Positions 1 to 6,076 of a DNA stretch of 6,076 nucleotides are shown here, piece by piece. The notes beneath the pieces are model-generated. The model searched no databases and was not told the origin of the DNA. It saw only the letters and a list, made by a program, of their open reading frames with translations. The first letter of the stretch is position 1. Every line of letters starts with the position of its first letter. The translations under genes were made by a program, and so were the position numbers. Origin of the DNA: Proteiniphilum sp. UBA5384 (GTDB lineage: Bacteria; Bacteroidota; Bacteroidia; Bacteroidales; Dysgonomonadaceae). The stretch lies in assembly GCF_002410825.1 (NCBI RefSeq), contig NZ_DHOS01000059.1:1-6076 (forward strand), given 5' to 3'.

Positions 1-543
1 GCCCTTCTTCACTTGTATTCCTATTCCGGGGCCGGTGGCATACCACCCCCATGAAGGGTCGCGGCATGTTTCTTCCAGACTCGCCGGCTTCGACCACGTT
101 TTGCCATCGTCATCGGAATAACATACATAGGGTAATCTAGGAGACAACGATGTTTTATTGATGATATCACTTTCCTTGTCTTTTCCATTATTCCAGCTGG
201 TGAACAACCAGATTCGTCCGGTTTCCTCATCGACCACAGGACAGGGATTTCCACAGGTGTTGTCGGCATCGTCCCATACAACCTGTTCATCGCTCCATGT
301 CATCCCATTATCTTCCGAACGTTTCATCAACAAGTTGATATCTCCGGTATCACCCGCCTCACGTCCCTCGCAAAAGGCGAGCAGTGTTCCTTCGTTGGTG
401 ACAACCAGTGCCGGTATGCGATAATTATTATATTCACCCGTTCCCTGTTCCCACAAAACGTTCTGGTAGTTTTTACTTTTAATATTATCAGAAAGTAACA
501 ACATTAAAGTCAAAATGGATATAAACAATGGAATTTTGTTCAT
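1..543 (-). CDS. GH33 exo-alpha-sialidase, 3' end cut off by window (non-lipidated paralog)
   Basis: I read this frame by hand from the ATG at 543-541. It stays open for exactly 181 codons to the window edge, so only the N-terminal half is present. Sialidases release terminal sialic acid from glycoconjugates. Visible GH33 signatures are the YRIP motif with triad Arg42, a second active-site Arg61 exactly 19 residues later, the acid/base Asp65 in a DTGDINL motif, and Asp boxes at 76-83 and 143-150. A TCGNP motif (96-100) and WGWYATGP (165-172) match the two complete paralogs in this window. The N-terminus has a hydrophobic segment (about residues 4-17) without a lipobox cysteine, so it is probably exported by signal peptidase I to the periplasm or beyond, unlike its lipoprotein neighbours. 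It also lacks their Pro/Asp linker. It lies 151 bases after the PKD-LamG gene. The remaining triad arginines, Glu and Tyr would lie outside the window. The family call is firm; the exact substrate is not known. Confidence 0.93.
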   Translation of the reverse strand, partial: MNKIPLFISILTLMLLLSDNIKSKNYQNVLWEQGTGEYNNYRIPALVVTNEGTLLAFCEGREAGDTGDINLLMKRSEDNGMTWSDEQVVWDDADNTCGNPCPVVDEETGRIWLFTSWNNGKDKESDIINKTSLSPRLPYVCYSDDDGKTWSKPASLEETCRDPSWGWYATGPGIGIQVKKG

Positions 544-567
544 ACTATGTAGTTTTTACTATTTAAA

Positions 568-602
568 TTAAAATAGGGTAGGATTTCATTAAATTGAACA
601 AA
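568..602 (-). promoter_or_regulatory. Possible weak Bacteroidetes-type promoter for the third sialidase
   Basis: On the minus strand a TTTG (602-599) is followed 23 bases later by TATTTTAA (575-568), about 24 bases before the start codon at 543. The Bacteroidetes consensus is TTTG at -33 and TAnnTTTG at -7, usually with a spacing near 19-21. The -7 box here lacks the final TG and the spacing is long. In such A/T-rich DNA this could be chance. Confidence 0.2.
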
Positions 603-699
603 GAATGACCAATAACCGGATAAAATTTTATCATTATTTAGTTATCGGCCATTCATTCCTTTACATTCTATAGAAAGATATTTTATTTTTCAATTTAAT
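588..699 (-). repeat. 11-bp perfect inverted repeat enclosing the spacer hairpin
   Basis: ATTAAATTGAA at 588-598 is the exact reverse complement of TTCAATTTAAT at 689-699. The right arm covers the stop codon of the PKD-LamG gene (697-695). The left arm starts 4 bases past the inner hairpin. In the transcript the two arms could pair and close a larger structure around the hairpin. The arms are A/T-rich, so chance is a real alternative. Confidence 0.45.
603..654 (-). terminator. RNA hairpin between PKD-LamG and third sialidase: attenuator, processing site or terminator
   Basis: Arms 603-616 and 641-654 pair over 14 positions. Twelve are Watson-Crick pairs. The other two (608/649 and 611/646) are A-C mismatches on the plus strand but become G-U wobbles in minus-strand RNA, so the stem is continuous only in the operon transcript. 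The 24-base loop contains the perfect palindrome GATAAAATTTTATC (619-632). The sequence after the hairpin in the transcript is TTTGTTCAATTTAATG, which is U-rich but not a clean U-tract. A partial terminator, an RNase processing or stabilising element, or a leader structure for the next gene are all possible. Confidence 0.45.
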
Positions 700-2263
700 A
701 AGTGTAAAGTTTTATTGCTTCCTCCTCACTCAAGGCTCTCTTATAGAGAATGTAGTCATCGATGTATCCGCTCAGGAAATTTTCAGGAGCAAACAGTCCG
801 TTTGTAAATCTGTAATTGGCACCAATCACATAGGGCGTTTTGTCGATTGTCTTTATGTCTTTACCAAGACTACTCGCTTCCAAGACTCCATCAATATACA
901 TATAGCCATTCTTTTTACCACCTTCTTCCTTGTATATACATACATAGTGATGCCACAAATTGTCATCCATTCTCTTCTCTGTGTATTCAACCCAGTTTCC
1001 GGCTTTACCCTTTTGTTCCACACAGAATCTGGCAAACTGACCACTAGGTTGAAATCTAAACCACGATTGTCTATTTTCATTATCAGGACGGGCTCCCGGT
1101 CCGGAACCATGATGGAAGATTGCTGCATTTTTGGATATCTGAGGTAATTTCACCCAAAAGGCAACCGTAAAATCTGCAGTTTGAAAATCCAAATAATCGG
1201 TTTCGGGAATAGACAAAACTGCATAATTATTAGCATCAATACTCATAAATTGTGCTGCCGAGTATCCTTCTGCGTTTTTACCTGTAAATCGTGAATTAGC
1301 ATCGAACTTAATTTCGGCAATCCCTTTATTCAGAATTTCAGGATTTAACTGATGAGGGCCAGCATCATGACTACTTCCATCAAACGGAAGATACATAACC
1401 AGATTCTCACTCGGTATAACGACAGTAAATTGTTCTTTTTCTATAGTTGAAGTGTTTACTGCATTAGAAGACTTCAAAGTCACCTTATACTTTCCAGGGG
1501 AAGAATAAGTGATTAACGGATTTTGCTCAGTGGAAGAAGAGGGTGTTCCTCCTTCGAAAGTCCACTCCCACTCGGCTGCGTTTCCAGAAGTTTTATCCTG
1601 AAACTGGATACTGCCGCCGGCATATGTATTTCTCGACACCGCACCAAAGTCTGCGGCTACGGAGTATTTATCAATGATTGTCAGATAATCGGAGACGGTC
1701 TTGCTTGAAGATATATTGGGATTCTTTACAGTGAGTTTTACACTATATATTCCAGGTTCAAAATTTAATGAAGGGTTTTGTTCCGTACTTGTTACAACAA
1801 CTCCTTCCTGAGTTATGAATTCCCAAAACCACTCAGTTGGATACCCTTCTGATATGTCTGTAAAACTGAATTGATCTTCATTTGTACCTATTGTTTTATC
1901 TACTGTGAAATCCGTGATAATTTCTGAAGGATAATCTACCACCACGTAATCTTCTTTGTTTACTACTACAGAGTCATTTCCCCTGACAACTACCAGTCGG
2001 ACCGAGTATGTACCCGGCACTTCATATTTTACCGTAGGGCTGAAAAGAATTGACGAAGCGGGAGTTCCTCCTTCAAAATACCAATTCCATTTTGAAGGTT
2101 CACCCAAGGACTCATCTTTAAAGACAATATTTTCTCCAACCACAATTTCTTTTACATCCGAACTAAATTCGGGGATGAGCGGCTGATCTACTTCATCGGT
2201 ACACGCAGCCATGAACCCGATAAGGACAAAACATATAAAGAATATTGATTTTATTGTTTTCAT
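695..2263 (-). CDS. Surface lipoprotein with three PKD-like domains and a C-terminal LamG domain, probable glycan-binding protein
   Basis: This is a 522-aa protein if it starts at the ATG at 2263-2261. I prefer this start over one 12 codons upstream because it directly precedes a lipoprotein signal (MKTIKSIFF, lipobox FMAAC, lipidated Cys21) and lies 4 bases after the previous stop. Cys21 is followed by TDEVD, an acidic stretch typical of surface-exported Bacteroidetes lipoproteins. Three PKD-like Ig folds follow at about 32-109, 116-196 and 202-282. Each has a W-x-W core (KWNWYFEGG, EWFWEF, EWEWTFEGG) and a PGxYxVxL strand. Residues about 287-522 form a LamG/concanavalin-like jelly roll, with FTVAFWVKL, WHHYVCIY and the usual ending IDDYILYKRALSEEE. 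No catalytic motif is seen, so I infer a surface glycan-binding protein in the SusE/SusF-like position of a PUL. A role as an unrecognised enzyme or adhesin cannot be excluded. Sialoglycan binding is inferred only from its sialidase neighbours. Confidence 0.88.
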   Translation of the reverse strand: MKTIKSIFFICFVLIGFMAACTDEVDQPLIPEFSSDVKEIVVGENIVFKDESLGEPSKWNWYFEGGTPASSILFSPTVKYEVPGTYSVRLVVVRGNDSVVVNKEDYVVVDYPSEIITDFTVDKTIGTNEDQFSFTDISEGYPTEWFWEFITQEGVVVTSTEQNPSLNFEPGIYSVKLTVKNPNISSSKTVSDYLTIIDKYSVAADFGAVSRNTYAGGSIQFQDKTSGNAAEWEWTFEGGTPSSSTEQNPLITYSSPGKYKVTLKSSNAVNTSTIEKEQFTVVIPSENLVMYLPFDGSSHDAGPHQLNPEILNKGIAEIKFDANSRFTGKNAEGYSAAQFMSIDANNYAVLSIPETDYLDFQTADFTVAFWVKLPQISKNAAIFHHGSGPGARPDNENRQSWFRFQPSGQFARFCVEQKGKAGNWVEYTEKRMDDNLWHHYVCIYKEEGGKKNGYMYIDGVLEASSLGKDIKTIDKTPYVIGANYRFTNGLFAPENFLSGYIDDYILYKRALSEEEAIKLYTY

Positions 2264-2267
2264 GTTT

Positions 2268-3419
2268 CTATTTGATTTTTTGTACATTAATTTTCTCAAA
2301 ACTTATTTTTTCGTACGGATTATTATTCCCCTTTTCATATAAAATGCCGATCTCATTTTCTGAAACCATTACAATATCAGAATAGGCGGAAGGACCACTG
2401 TTTATTATATATGAGTACGGCCACGTTGCACCGTTGTCGCTGCTTTTTTTGATTGTCATATTAATTCGACTTGCACTTGCGGCATTGGAAAAGAAAAGGA
2501 AATGTTTATCATTTATGAGTGTATTCAGTATGCTTGCCTGACATGTAGGATCGGGTAAAGCGTAATCCTGCCTGCTGGCTGTCCATGTCTCACCACCGTC
2601 ACTGCTGAAAGCAAAAGTTCTGTAAGGGCTCGAATTTCTCATATTCAGCATTAGTCGGCCATCTGACAATTCAGCCACGGTGGACTCGTTTCCTCCCACG
2701 GAGGTGCCGCCAATTTTCCATGTTTCCCCTTTATCATCAGAATAAATAACATGGGAATACTGTTTTCGGCCGGGTCCCACCTCAATATAGTCGCAAGGAA
2801 CCACAATCCTTCCTTTATATGGTTCTTTGGTCAAAATGATTCCGTGACAGGGACCGGTGGCGTACCAACCCCATGCAGGATTCTTTACGGAAGAGGTGAT
2901 CTCTTTGGGTTTCACCCAGGTGAGTCCGTCATCATCAGACCAGCTGTAAAATACCCGTCGAGTATCTTTACTTGTTCCTGCATTGATCGCTCCAATATTA
3001 TCTTCTCCCAGGTTCCACGTCATTAATAAATGAATCCTCCCGGTTTCCATGTCCACGATCGGGCTTGGATTTCCACACGTATTATCGGCATCATCCCAAA
3101 CCATAACCAGGTCACTCCATGTTTCTCCATTATCAGTTGACCGTCGCAGCACCAGATCTATATCACCTTCATCACGGCAATTTCTTTTTCTGCCTTCAGC
3201 AAAGGCGAGCAACGTTCTATTCCTAGTTTGAACAATGGCAGGAATACGGAAACAACTATAGCCCTCTGTCGATGCTTTGTATATTTCCGGAGCCTTGATC
3301 ATGTCATTCGACGGATCCGGATTTGGATTCGGATTCATATCTCCCGGAGTATCGTTTGAACAAACCGTAAAAAGTAACAGTATGACTGTTAAAATAAAAG
3401 AGTATTTAGAGTGTTTCAT
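2268..3419 (-). CDS. GH33 exo-alpha-sialidase, lipoprotein (383 aa)
   Basis: This enzyme hydrolyses terminal sialic acid from glycans, probably at the cell surface. The N-terminus has a lipoprotein-like signal ending LFTVC (Cys20; Val at -1 is less usual), then SND and an NPNPNPDP linker. The catalytic domain is a complete six-bladed sialidase propeller with five Asp boxes (94-101, 161-168, 227-234, 272-279, 326-333). GH33 active-site residues can be assigned from motif and spacing: triad Arg58 (FRIP), Arg261 (LNMR) and Arg318 (SRIN); Arg77; acid/base Asp83 (DEGDIDL); Glu245 (NEST), 16 residues before Arg261; nucleophile Tyr346 (AYSD); and Glu362 (LYE). At 383 aa it is essentially a bare catalytic domain, close to the small Salmonella and Clostridium sialidases. 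It lacks the extra N-terminal domain of larger Bacteroides enzymes. Its ATG overlaps the upstream sialidase stop as ATGA, suggesting translational coupling. Some GH33 members prefer Kdn or Kdo, so the exact sugar is inferred. Confidence 0.94.
   Translation of the reverse strand: MKHSKYSFILTVILLLFTVCSNDTPGDMNPNPNPDPSNDMIKAPEIYKASTEGYSCFRIPAIVQTRNRTLLAFAEGRKRNCRDEGDIDLVLRRSTDNGETWSDLVMVWDDADNTCGNPSPIVDMETGRIHLLMTWNLGEDNIGAINAGTSKDTRRVFYSWSDDDGLTWVKPKEITSSVKNPAWGWYATGPCHGIILTKEPYKGRIVVPCDYIEVGPGRKQYSHVIYSDDKGETWKIGGTSVGGNESTVAELSDGRLMLNMRNSSPYRTFAFSSDGGETWTASRQDYALPDPTCQASILNTLINDKHFLFFSNAASASRINMTIKKSSDNGATWPYSYIINSGPSAYSDIVMVSENEIGILYEKGNNNPYEKISFEKINVQKIK
3313..3336 (-). repeat. Four tandem hexamers encoding the NPNPNPDP linker
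   Basis: The plus strand reads GGATCC GGATTT GGATTC GGATTC without interruption. Read on the minus strand this gives the codon pairs Asn-Pro (three times) and Asp-Pro, forming the flexible stalk between the lipid anchor and the sialidase domain. Each unit is a multiple of three, so gain or loss of units would change stalk length in frame. Confidence 0.8.
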
Positions 3420-4585
3420 TTTATTGAGCTTATATTGACCACTTTAAAATCCATTCCATCCGTATATCGCTTTTTCCCTCCTTCGTAGAATATCCCGATC
3501 TGATTTTCAGAAATCTCCACAAGATCTGAATATCCGGAATTTTCAGGATAAACAATATACTTTCCACTCCAATTACTGCCATTGTCGGTACTCTTTTTAA
3601 TGGTCATATTCGTTCTTGTTGCCGCCGCAGCATTGGATAAAAAGAGATTACTCCCAATAGTCAAGATGCTCCCCTGACATTTTGCATCCAGTTGTTTTAC
3701 GTCGACTTTGGGAATTGACCATGTAATACCTCCGTCTACGCTCAAACTGTATTTCCGGTAATATCCTTCATCGGTTCTCATGTTGAGTATCAGGGTTCCA
3801 TCTTCCAGTTCAGCCACAGAACACTCACCCACTTCACCCACTGGTGTAGGATTACCTGCCTTCCACGTAATCCCGTAATCATCGGAGTAGGCAATATGTG
3901 AATAATCTACAACCTTTCCATTTTCTCTTATTGTAAAATAGTTTGGAGAAACCAGACGGTTTTTGAATATGCCTTTTTTTATTTGAATACCATGAACGGG
4001 ACCCGTTCCATACCAATCCCAGATTGGTTTTTTTATGCTTTTCGTGATTTCAACCGGTTTGCTCCATGTTTTTCCTTCGTCATCGGAATAGGAATAATAA
4101 GGTCTTCTGGTGTCGGTTCCCGTACCGTTTACAAGTGCACCCCATTTATCATCCTTGTAGTTCCAAGTCATCAGGAGATGGACTCTTCCTTTGTCATCTA
4201 CAATGGGAACCGGATTTCCACAGGTATTCAAATCATCATCCCAGATTATTATCTGATTACTCCAGGTTTTTCCGTTATCGGATGAACGTTTGACAACCAA
4301 ATCGATATCGCCCGAGTCGCCATTGCTTCTCATTTTGCGGGCTTCAGCAAATGCCAATAATATATTTCCATTGGTTTTCACGATCGCAGGAATCCGATAT
4401 GCTTCGTAACCAAGTGTTCCTTGTTCAAAAACATAATTAAATTCTAAAGGTTGCTCCGGAGACGGATCAGGGTCCGGAGCAGGAGCAGGATCAGGAGGTA
4501 AATCTGTATTGCTGCCACAGGATAATACAAGCAACTGCAAGATAAAAAAGAAAAGCAAAAATGATTGTTTATTATAAGTTTTCAT
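3416..4585 (-). CDS. GH33 exo-alpha-sialidase, lipoprotein (389 aa)
   Basis: A second complete sialidase, directly after susD. The signal is a long hydrophobic run ending in the lipobox LVLSC (Cys23), followed by GSNTD and a Pro/Asp/Ala stalk (about 30-46), so the enzyme should be anchored in the outer membrane. Active-site residues seen are triad Arg64 (YRIP), Arg270 (LNMR) and Arg324 (TRTN); Arg83; acid/base Asp90 (DSGDIDL); Glu254 (GECS), 16 residues before Arg270; nucleophile Tyr352 (GYSD); and Glu368 (FYE). Asp boxes lie at 101-108, 167-174, 234-241, 282-289 and 332-339; the last is degenerate, ending NW instead of TW. The Arg83-Asp90 loop is one residue longer than in the 383-aa paralog. 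The start codon lies inside the susD coding end (14-base overlap), with GAGGGG just upstream as a possible ribosome-binding sequence. It resembles its neighbour throughout, so the pair probably arose by duplication. Substrate linkage preference is unknown. Confidence 0.94.
   Translation of the reverse strand: MKTYNKQSFLLFFFILQLLVLSCGSNTDLPPDPAPAPDPDPSPEQPLEFNYVFEQGTLGYEAYRIPAIVKTNGNILLAFAEARKMRSNGDSGDIDLVVKRSSDNGKTWSNQIIIWDDDLNTCGNPVPIVDDKGRVHLLMTWNYKDDKWGALVNGTGTDTRRPYYSYSDDEGKTWSKPVEITKSIKKPIWDWYGTGPVHGIQIKKGIFKNRLVSPNYFTIRENGKVVDYSHIAYSDDYGITWKAGNPTPVGEVGECSVAELEDGTLILNMRTDEGYYRKYSLSVDGGITWSIPKVDVKQLDAKCQGSILTIGSNLFLSNAAAATRTNMTIKKSTDNGSNWSGKYIVYPENSGYSDLVEISENQIGIFYEGGKKRYTDGMDFKVVNISSIK
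4464..4499 (-). repeat. Six imperfect tandem hexamers encoding the Pro-X stalk of the 389-aa sialidase
   Basis: On the plus strand six GGNKSN-like hexamers follow one another: GGATCA, GGGTCC, GGAGCA, GGAGCA, GGATCA, GGAGGT. They encode alternating Pro with Asp or Ala (residues 30-41), the spacer between the lipid anchor and the enzyme. The unit is related to the hexamer in the neighbouring sialidase, but the amino acid mix differs (Ala/Asp rather than Asn/Asp). Confidence 0.75.
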
Positions 4586-6029
4586 ACCCCTCGGTTTGTT
4601 CCAGATTAGGATTAATATCTATATCTCTCAATGGAATAGCAAGATACAACGGCACGCGAATTCCATCGTCCGCTCTACTTTTCAGATTGGGAACAAACTC
4701 ATATACATCTATTGTTCCACCGAAATGAAATCGAAGAAGATCGGGCCATCTTTTTCTTTCCAGATACAATTCCCGCCCCCTTTCACTGAGTATCTCCTTT
4801 TCAACTGATATTTTATCTGTGGGACCGGCATAATTTCCGATTTTAGCCCTGTTTCTCACTTTGTTTAATTCGGCGATTGCTTCCGGCAGTTTATCCATCG
4901 CAGCATAAGCCTCCGCTTTGAATAGGTACATTTCTGCAAGCCGGTAAATAATGATATCCGAATCATAACTTCTGTCTCCTTCTGTTTTAGTACCTCTCAT
5001 TTTATTATCAAAAACCCCGATGAGATTGCCATCCGCATCGATCGCCTTAATGTATGACTTATTTTTTCTATCGTCTGCAGGGTTTTCTTCAAATAGAGCC
5101 ATCAACCTTTCACTGGGTGCATAATTGGTTCCGGCACCACTTTTTGCATATGCTATATCATCTTTATTAATGGCTTTCTCTACAAACACGTCCCGAGGTT
5201 TTAATTTGCTGCTATAGTGATCTGATTTTTCAAAAAGTTCAAAATGAATCGCGAAAATCACCTCTTTTCCTTTTTTGGTTCCGTAAATATTGGCGAAATC
5301 CTCTTCCAACGAAAGATTTTTGCTTGCCAAATCGGCATTTGTTATTACTTCCTGATAGTCTTGATTTGTGCCATTCAGAACTTTTGCTCTCCACAGCAAC
5401 AGATCGGCTTTCAATGCATATGAAGCTTGTTTTGACACCCTTCCTTTACCCTTGGGATAACCATCCTGTGGGAACAACTCAATAGATTTATCTACGTCGG
5501 CCATTGCCTGTTGAAGTACTTCAGTAGCAGGAGATCTTCCGAGTTTGGGTTTGGAGGCATTTTCTGTCGGGTCCAATTCTAAGGGGGCGTCCCCCCAAAT
5601 TCTGAGAATACAGAAATACATGTATGAACGAATGAAATAAGTTTCTGCAAGAATGACATTTTTATCAGCCTCCATGCCAAAACTGATCGGTTCAATATTC
5701 TTAATCAACATATTACAATGTTGAATAACCGTATAGTAACTATTCCAGCCGTATCCATTTTGTGAAGTCAGATTCTGGGTAAAGAGATTGGATGGCCCAC
5801 CTATTAGTCCCACTTCAAATGTTTCTCCCCTGTCTTCAAAATGAAGTGTTGCGTTCGAAACATCTCTCAAACTTGTATAGATACCTATCAGATAACTTTC
5901 CGCATCTCCTTTAGACTGCCAGTAACCATCTCCTGAAATAGAGGAAACGTTGTCTACATCCAATAAATTACAGGAATTAAAGGATAATAATGAAACTGCA
6001 ATCAGTATGTATGTTATTGTCTTTTTCAT
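4572..6029 (-). CDS. SusD/RagB-family outer-membrane glycan-binding lipoprotein (485 aa)
   Basis: SusD-like proteins sit as lids on SusC-type TonB-dependent transporters and capture glycan fragments for import. I place the start at the ATG at 6029-6027 because it opens a standard lipoprotein signal (MKKTITYIL, lipobox SFNSC, Cys20, then NLLDVD). A start 15 codons upstream would put polar residues in front of the signal. Family features include the helical segment about 128-150 (AETYFIRSY then IWGDAPL), the helix near 359-375 (IIIYRLAEMYLFKAEAY) with the following EAIAELNKVRNRA, the C-terminal block 418-434 (GRELYLERKRWPDLLRF), and the ending IPLRDIDINPNLEQTEGY. The length falls in the normal range for the family, at the smaller end. 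The stop lies 14 bases inside the next gene, a sialidase, which ties this protein to sialoglycan use. The partner SusC should lie just right of the window. The ligand cannot be read from the sequence. Confidence 0.95.
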   Translation of the reverse strand: MKKTITYILIAVSLLSFNSCNLLDVDNVSSISGDGYWQSKGDAESYLIGIYTSLRDVSNATLHFEDRGETFEVGLIGGPSNLFTQNLTSQNGYGWNSYYTVIQHCNMLIKNIEPISFGMEADKNVILAETYFIRSYMYFCILRIWGDAPLELDPTENASKPKLGRSPATEVLQQAMADVDKSIELFPQDGYPKGKGRVSKQASYALKADLLLWRAKVLNGTNQDYQEVITNADLASKNLSLEEDFANIYGTKKGKEVIFAIHFELFEKSDHYSSKLKPRDVFVEKAINKDDIAYAKSGAGTNYAPSERLMALFEENPADDRKNKSYIKAIDADGNLIGVFDNKMRGTKTEGDRSYDSDIIIYRLAEMYLFKAEAYAAMDKLPEAIAELNKVRNRAKIGNYAGPTDKISVEKEILSERGRELYLERKRWPDLLRFHFGGTIDVYEFVPNLKSRADDGIRVPLYLAIPLRDIDINPNLEQTEGYENL

Positions 6030-6076
6030 ATGACTAAAATGTTTATTATCAATGGGGTCATATGGAACTCGCATTA
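6030..6076 (-). other. Upstream edge of susD: probable junction with susC
   Basis: These 47 bases precede the susD start. On the minus strand, the three frames give a TAA at 6076-6074, a frame ending TGA at 6061-6059 after a few codons, and an open frame running into susD. Either stop could be the end of a susC gene outside the window. No clear promoter or Shine-Dalgarno sequence is seen; the region just before the ATG is A/T-rich, as is common in Bacteroidetes. Confidence 0.35.

Noticed and set aside
21..290. 89-codon minus-strand open frame
   Set aside because: It is an out-of-frame shadow of the partial sialidase, whose own frame carries clear family motifs.
158..424. Plus-strand open frame opposite the partial sialidase
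   Set aside because: It is antisense to a well-supported gene and has no recognisable domain. Similar antisense frames opposite the other sialidases (2751-3231 and 3983-4293) reflect the repeated Asp-box coding pattern.
666..675. Perfect 10-bp palindrome TTCTATAGAA in the spacer, considered as an operator
   Set aside because: It is short and A/T-rich, lies just after the PKD-LamG stop rather than near a promoter, and is expected by chance in such sequence.
853..1128. 91-codon minus-strand frame within the LamG region
   Set aside because: It lies in an alternative frame of a continuous LamG domain and shows no motif. I see no evidence of a frameshift in the main frame.
2264..2299. N-terminal extension of the PKD-LamG protein starting at 2299
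   Set aside because: The 12 added residues are charged, would precede the lipoprotein signal, and would overlap the end of the upstream sialidase. The ATG at 2263 fits the signal and the operon spacing.
6030..6074. N-terminal extension of the SusD protein starting at 6074
   Set aside because: It would put 15 mostly polar residues ahead of a normal lipoprotein signal. The ATG at 6029 gives a standard SusD start.

Overview
The window is an operon-like stretch with every convincing gene on the minus strand, so it reads from right to left. The SusD-family lipoprotein, the A/T-rich spacers without strong Shine-Dalgarno sequences, and the Bacteroidetes-type lipoprotein signals (Cys followed by acidic residues) point to a member of the Bacteroidota, most likely Bacteroidales living on host glycans. 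The species cannot be named from the sequence.

Layout in transcription order: (1) a SusD/RagB-type outer-membrane lipoprotein (6029-4572), whose SusC/TonB-dependent partner would lie just beyond the right edge; (2) a lipoprotein GH33 sialidase of 389 aa, overlapping the susD end by 14 bases; (3) a second lipoprotein GH33 sialidase of 383 aa, joined by a 4-base ATGA overlap; (4) a 522-aa lipoprotein with three PKD-like domains and a C-terminal LamG/concanavalin-like domain, starting 4 bases after the previous stop; (5) a 151-base spacer with nested inverted repeats; (6) the first 181 codons of a third GH33 sialidase, which has an export signal without a lipidation cysteine and runs off the left edge.

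Together this looks like part of a polysaccharide utilization locus (PUL) for sialylated glycans such as mucin O-glycans or other sialoglycoconjugates. By inference, the SusD protein and the PKD-LamG protein capture glycan at the cell surface, the two lipoprotein sialidases remove terminal sialic acid there, and the third sialidase probably acts in the periplasm or is secreted. Each complete sialidase keeps the full set of catalytic residues expected for GH33, so none looks degenerate. The spacer before the third sialidase is the only break in a tightly packed gene string and holds the most distinctive non-coding signal. No RNA genes, insertion sequences, CRISPR arrays or regulators were seen, and there is no gene-free stretch above 300 bases.
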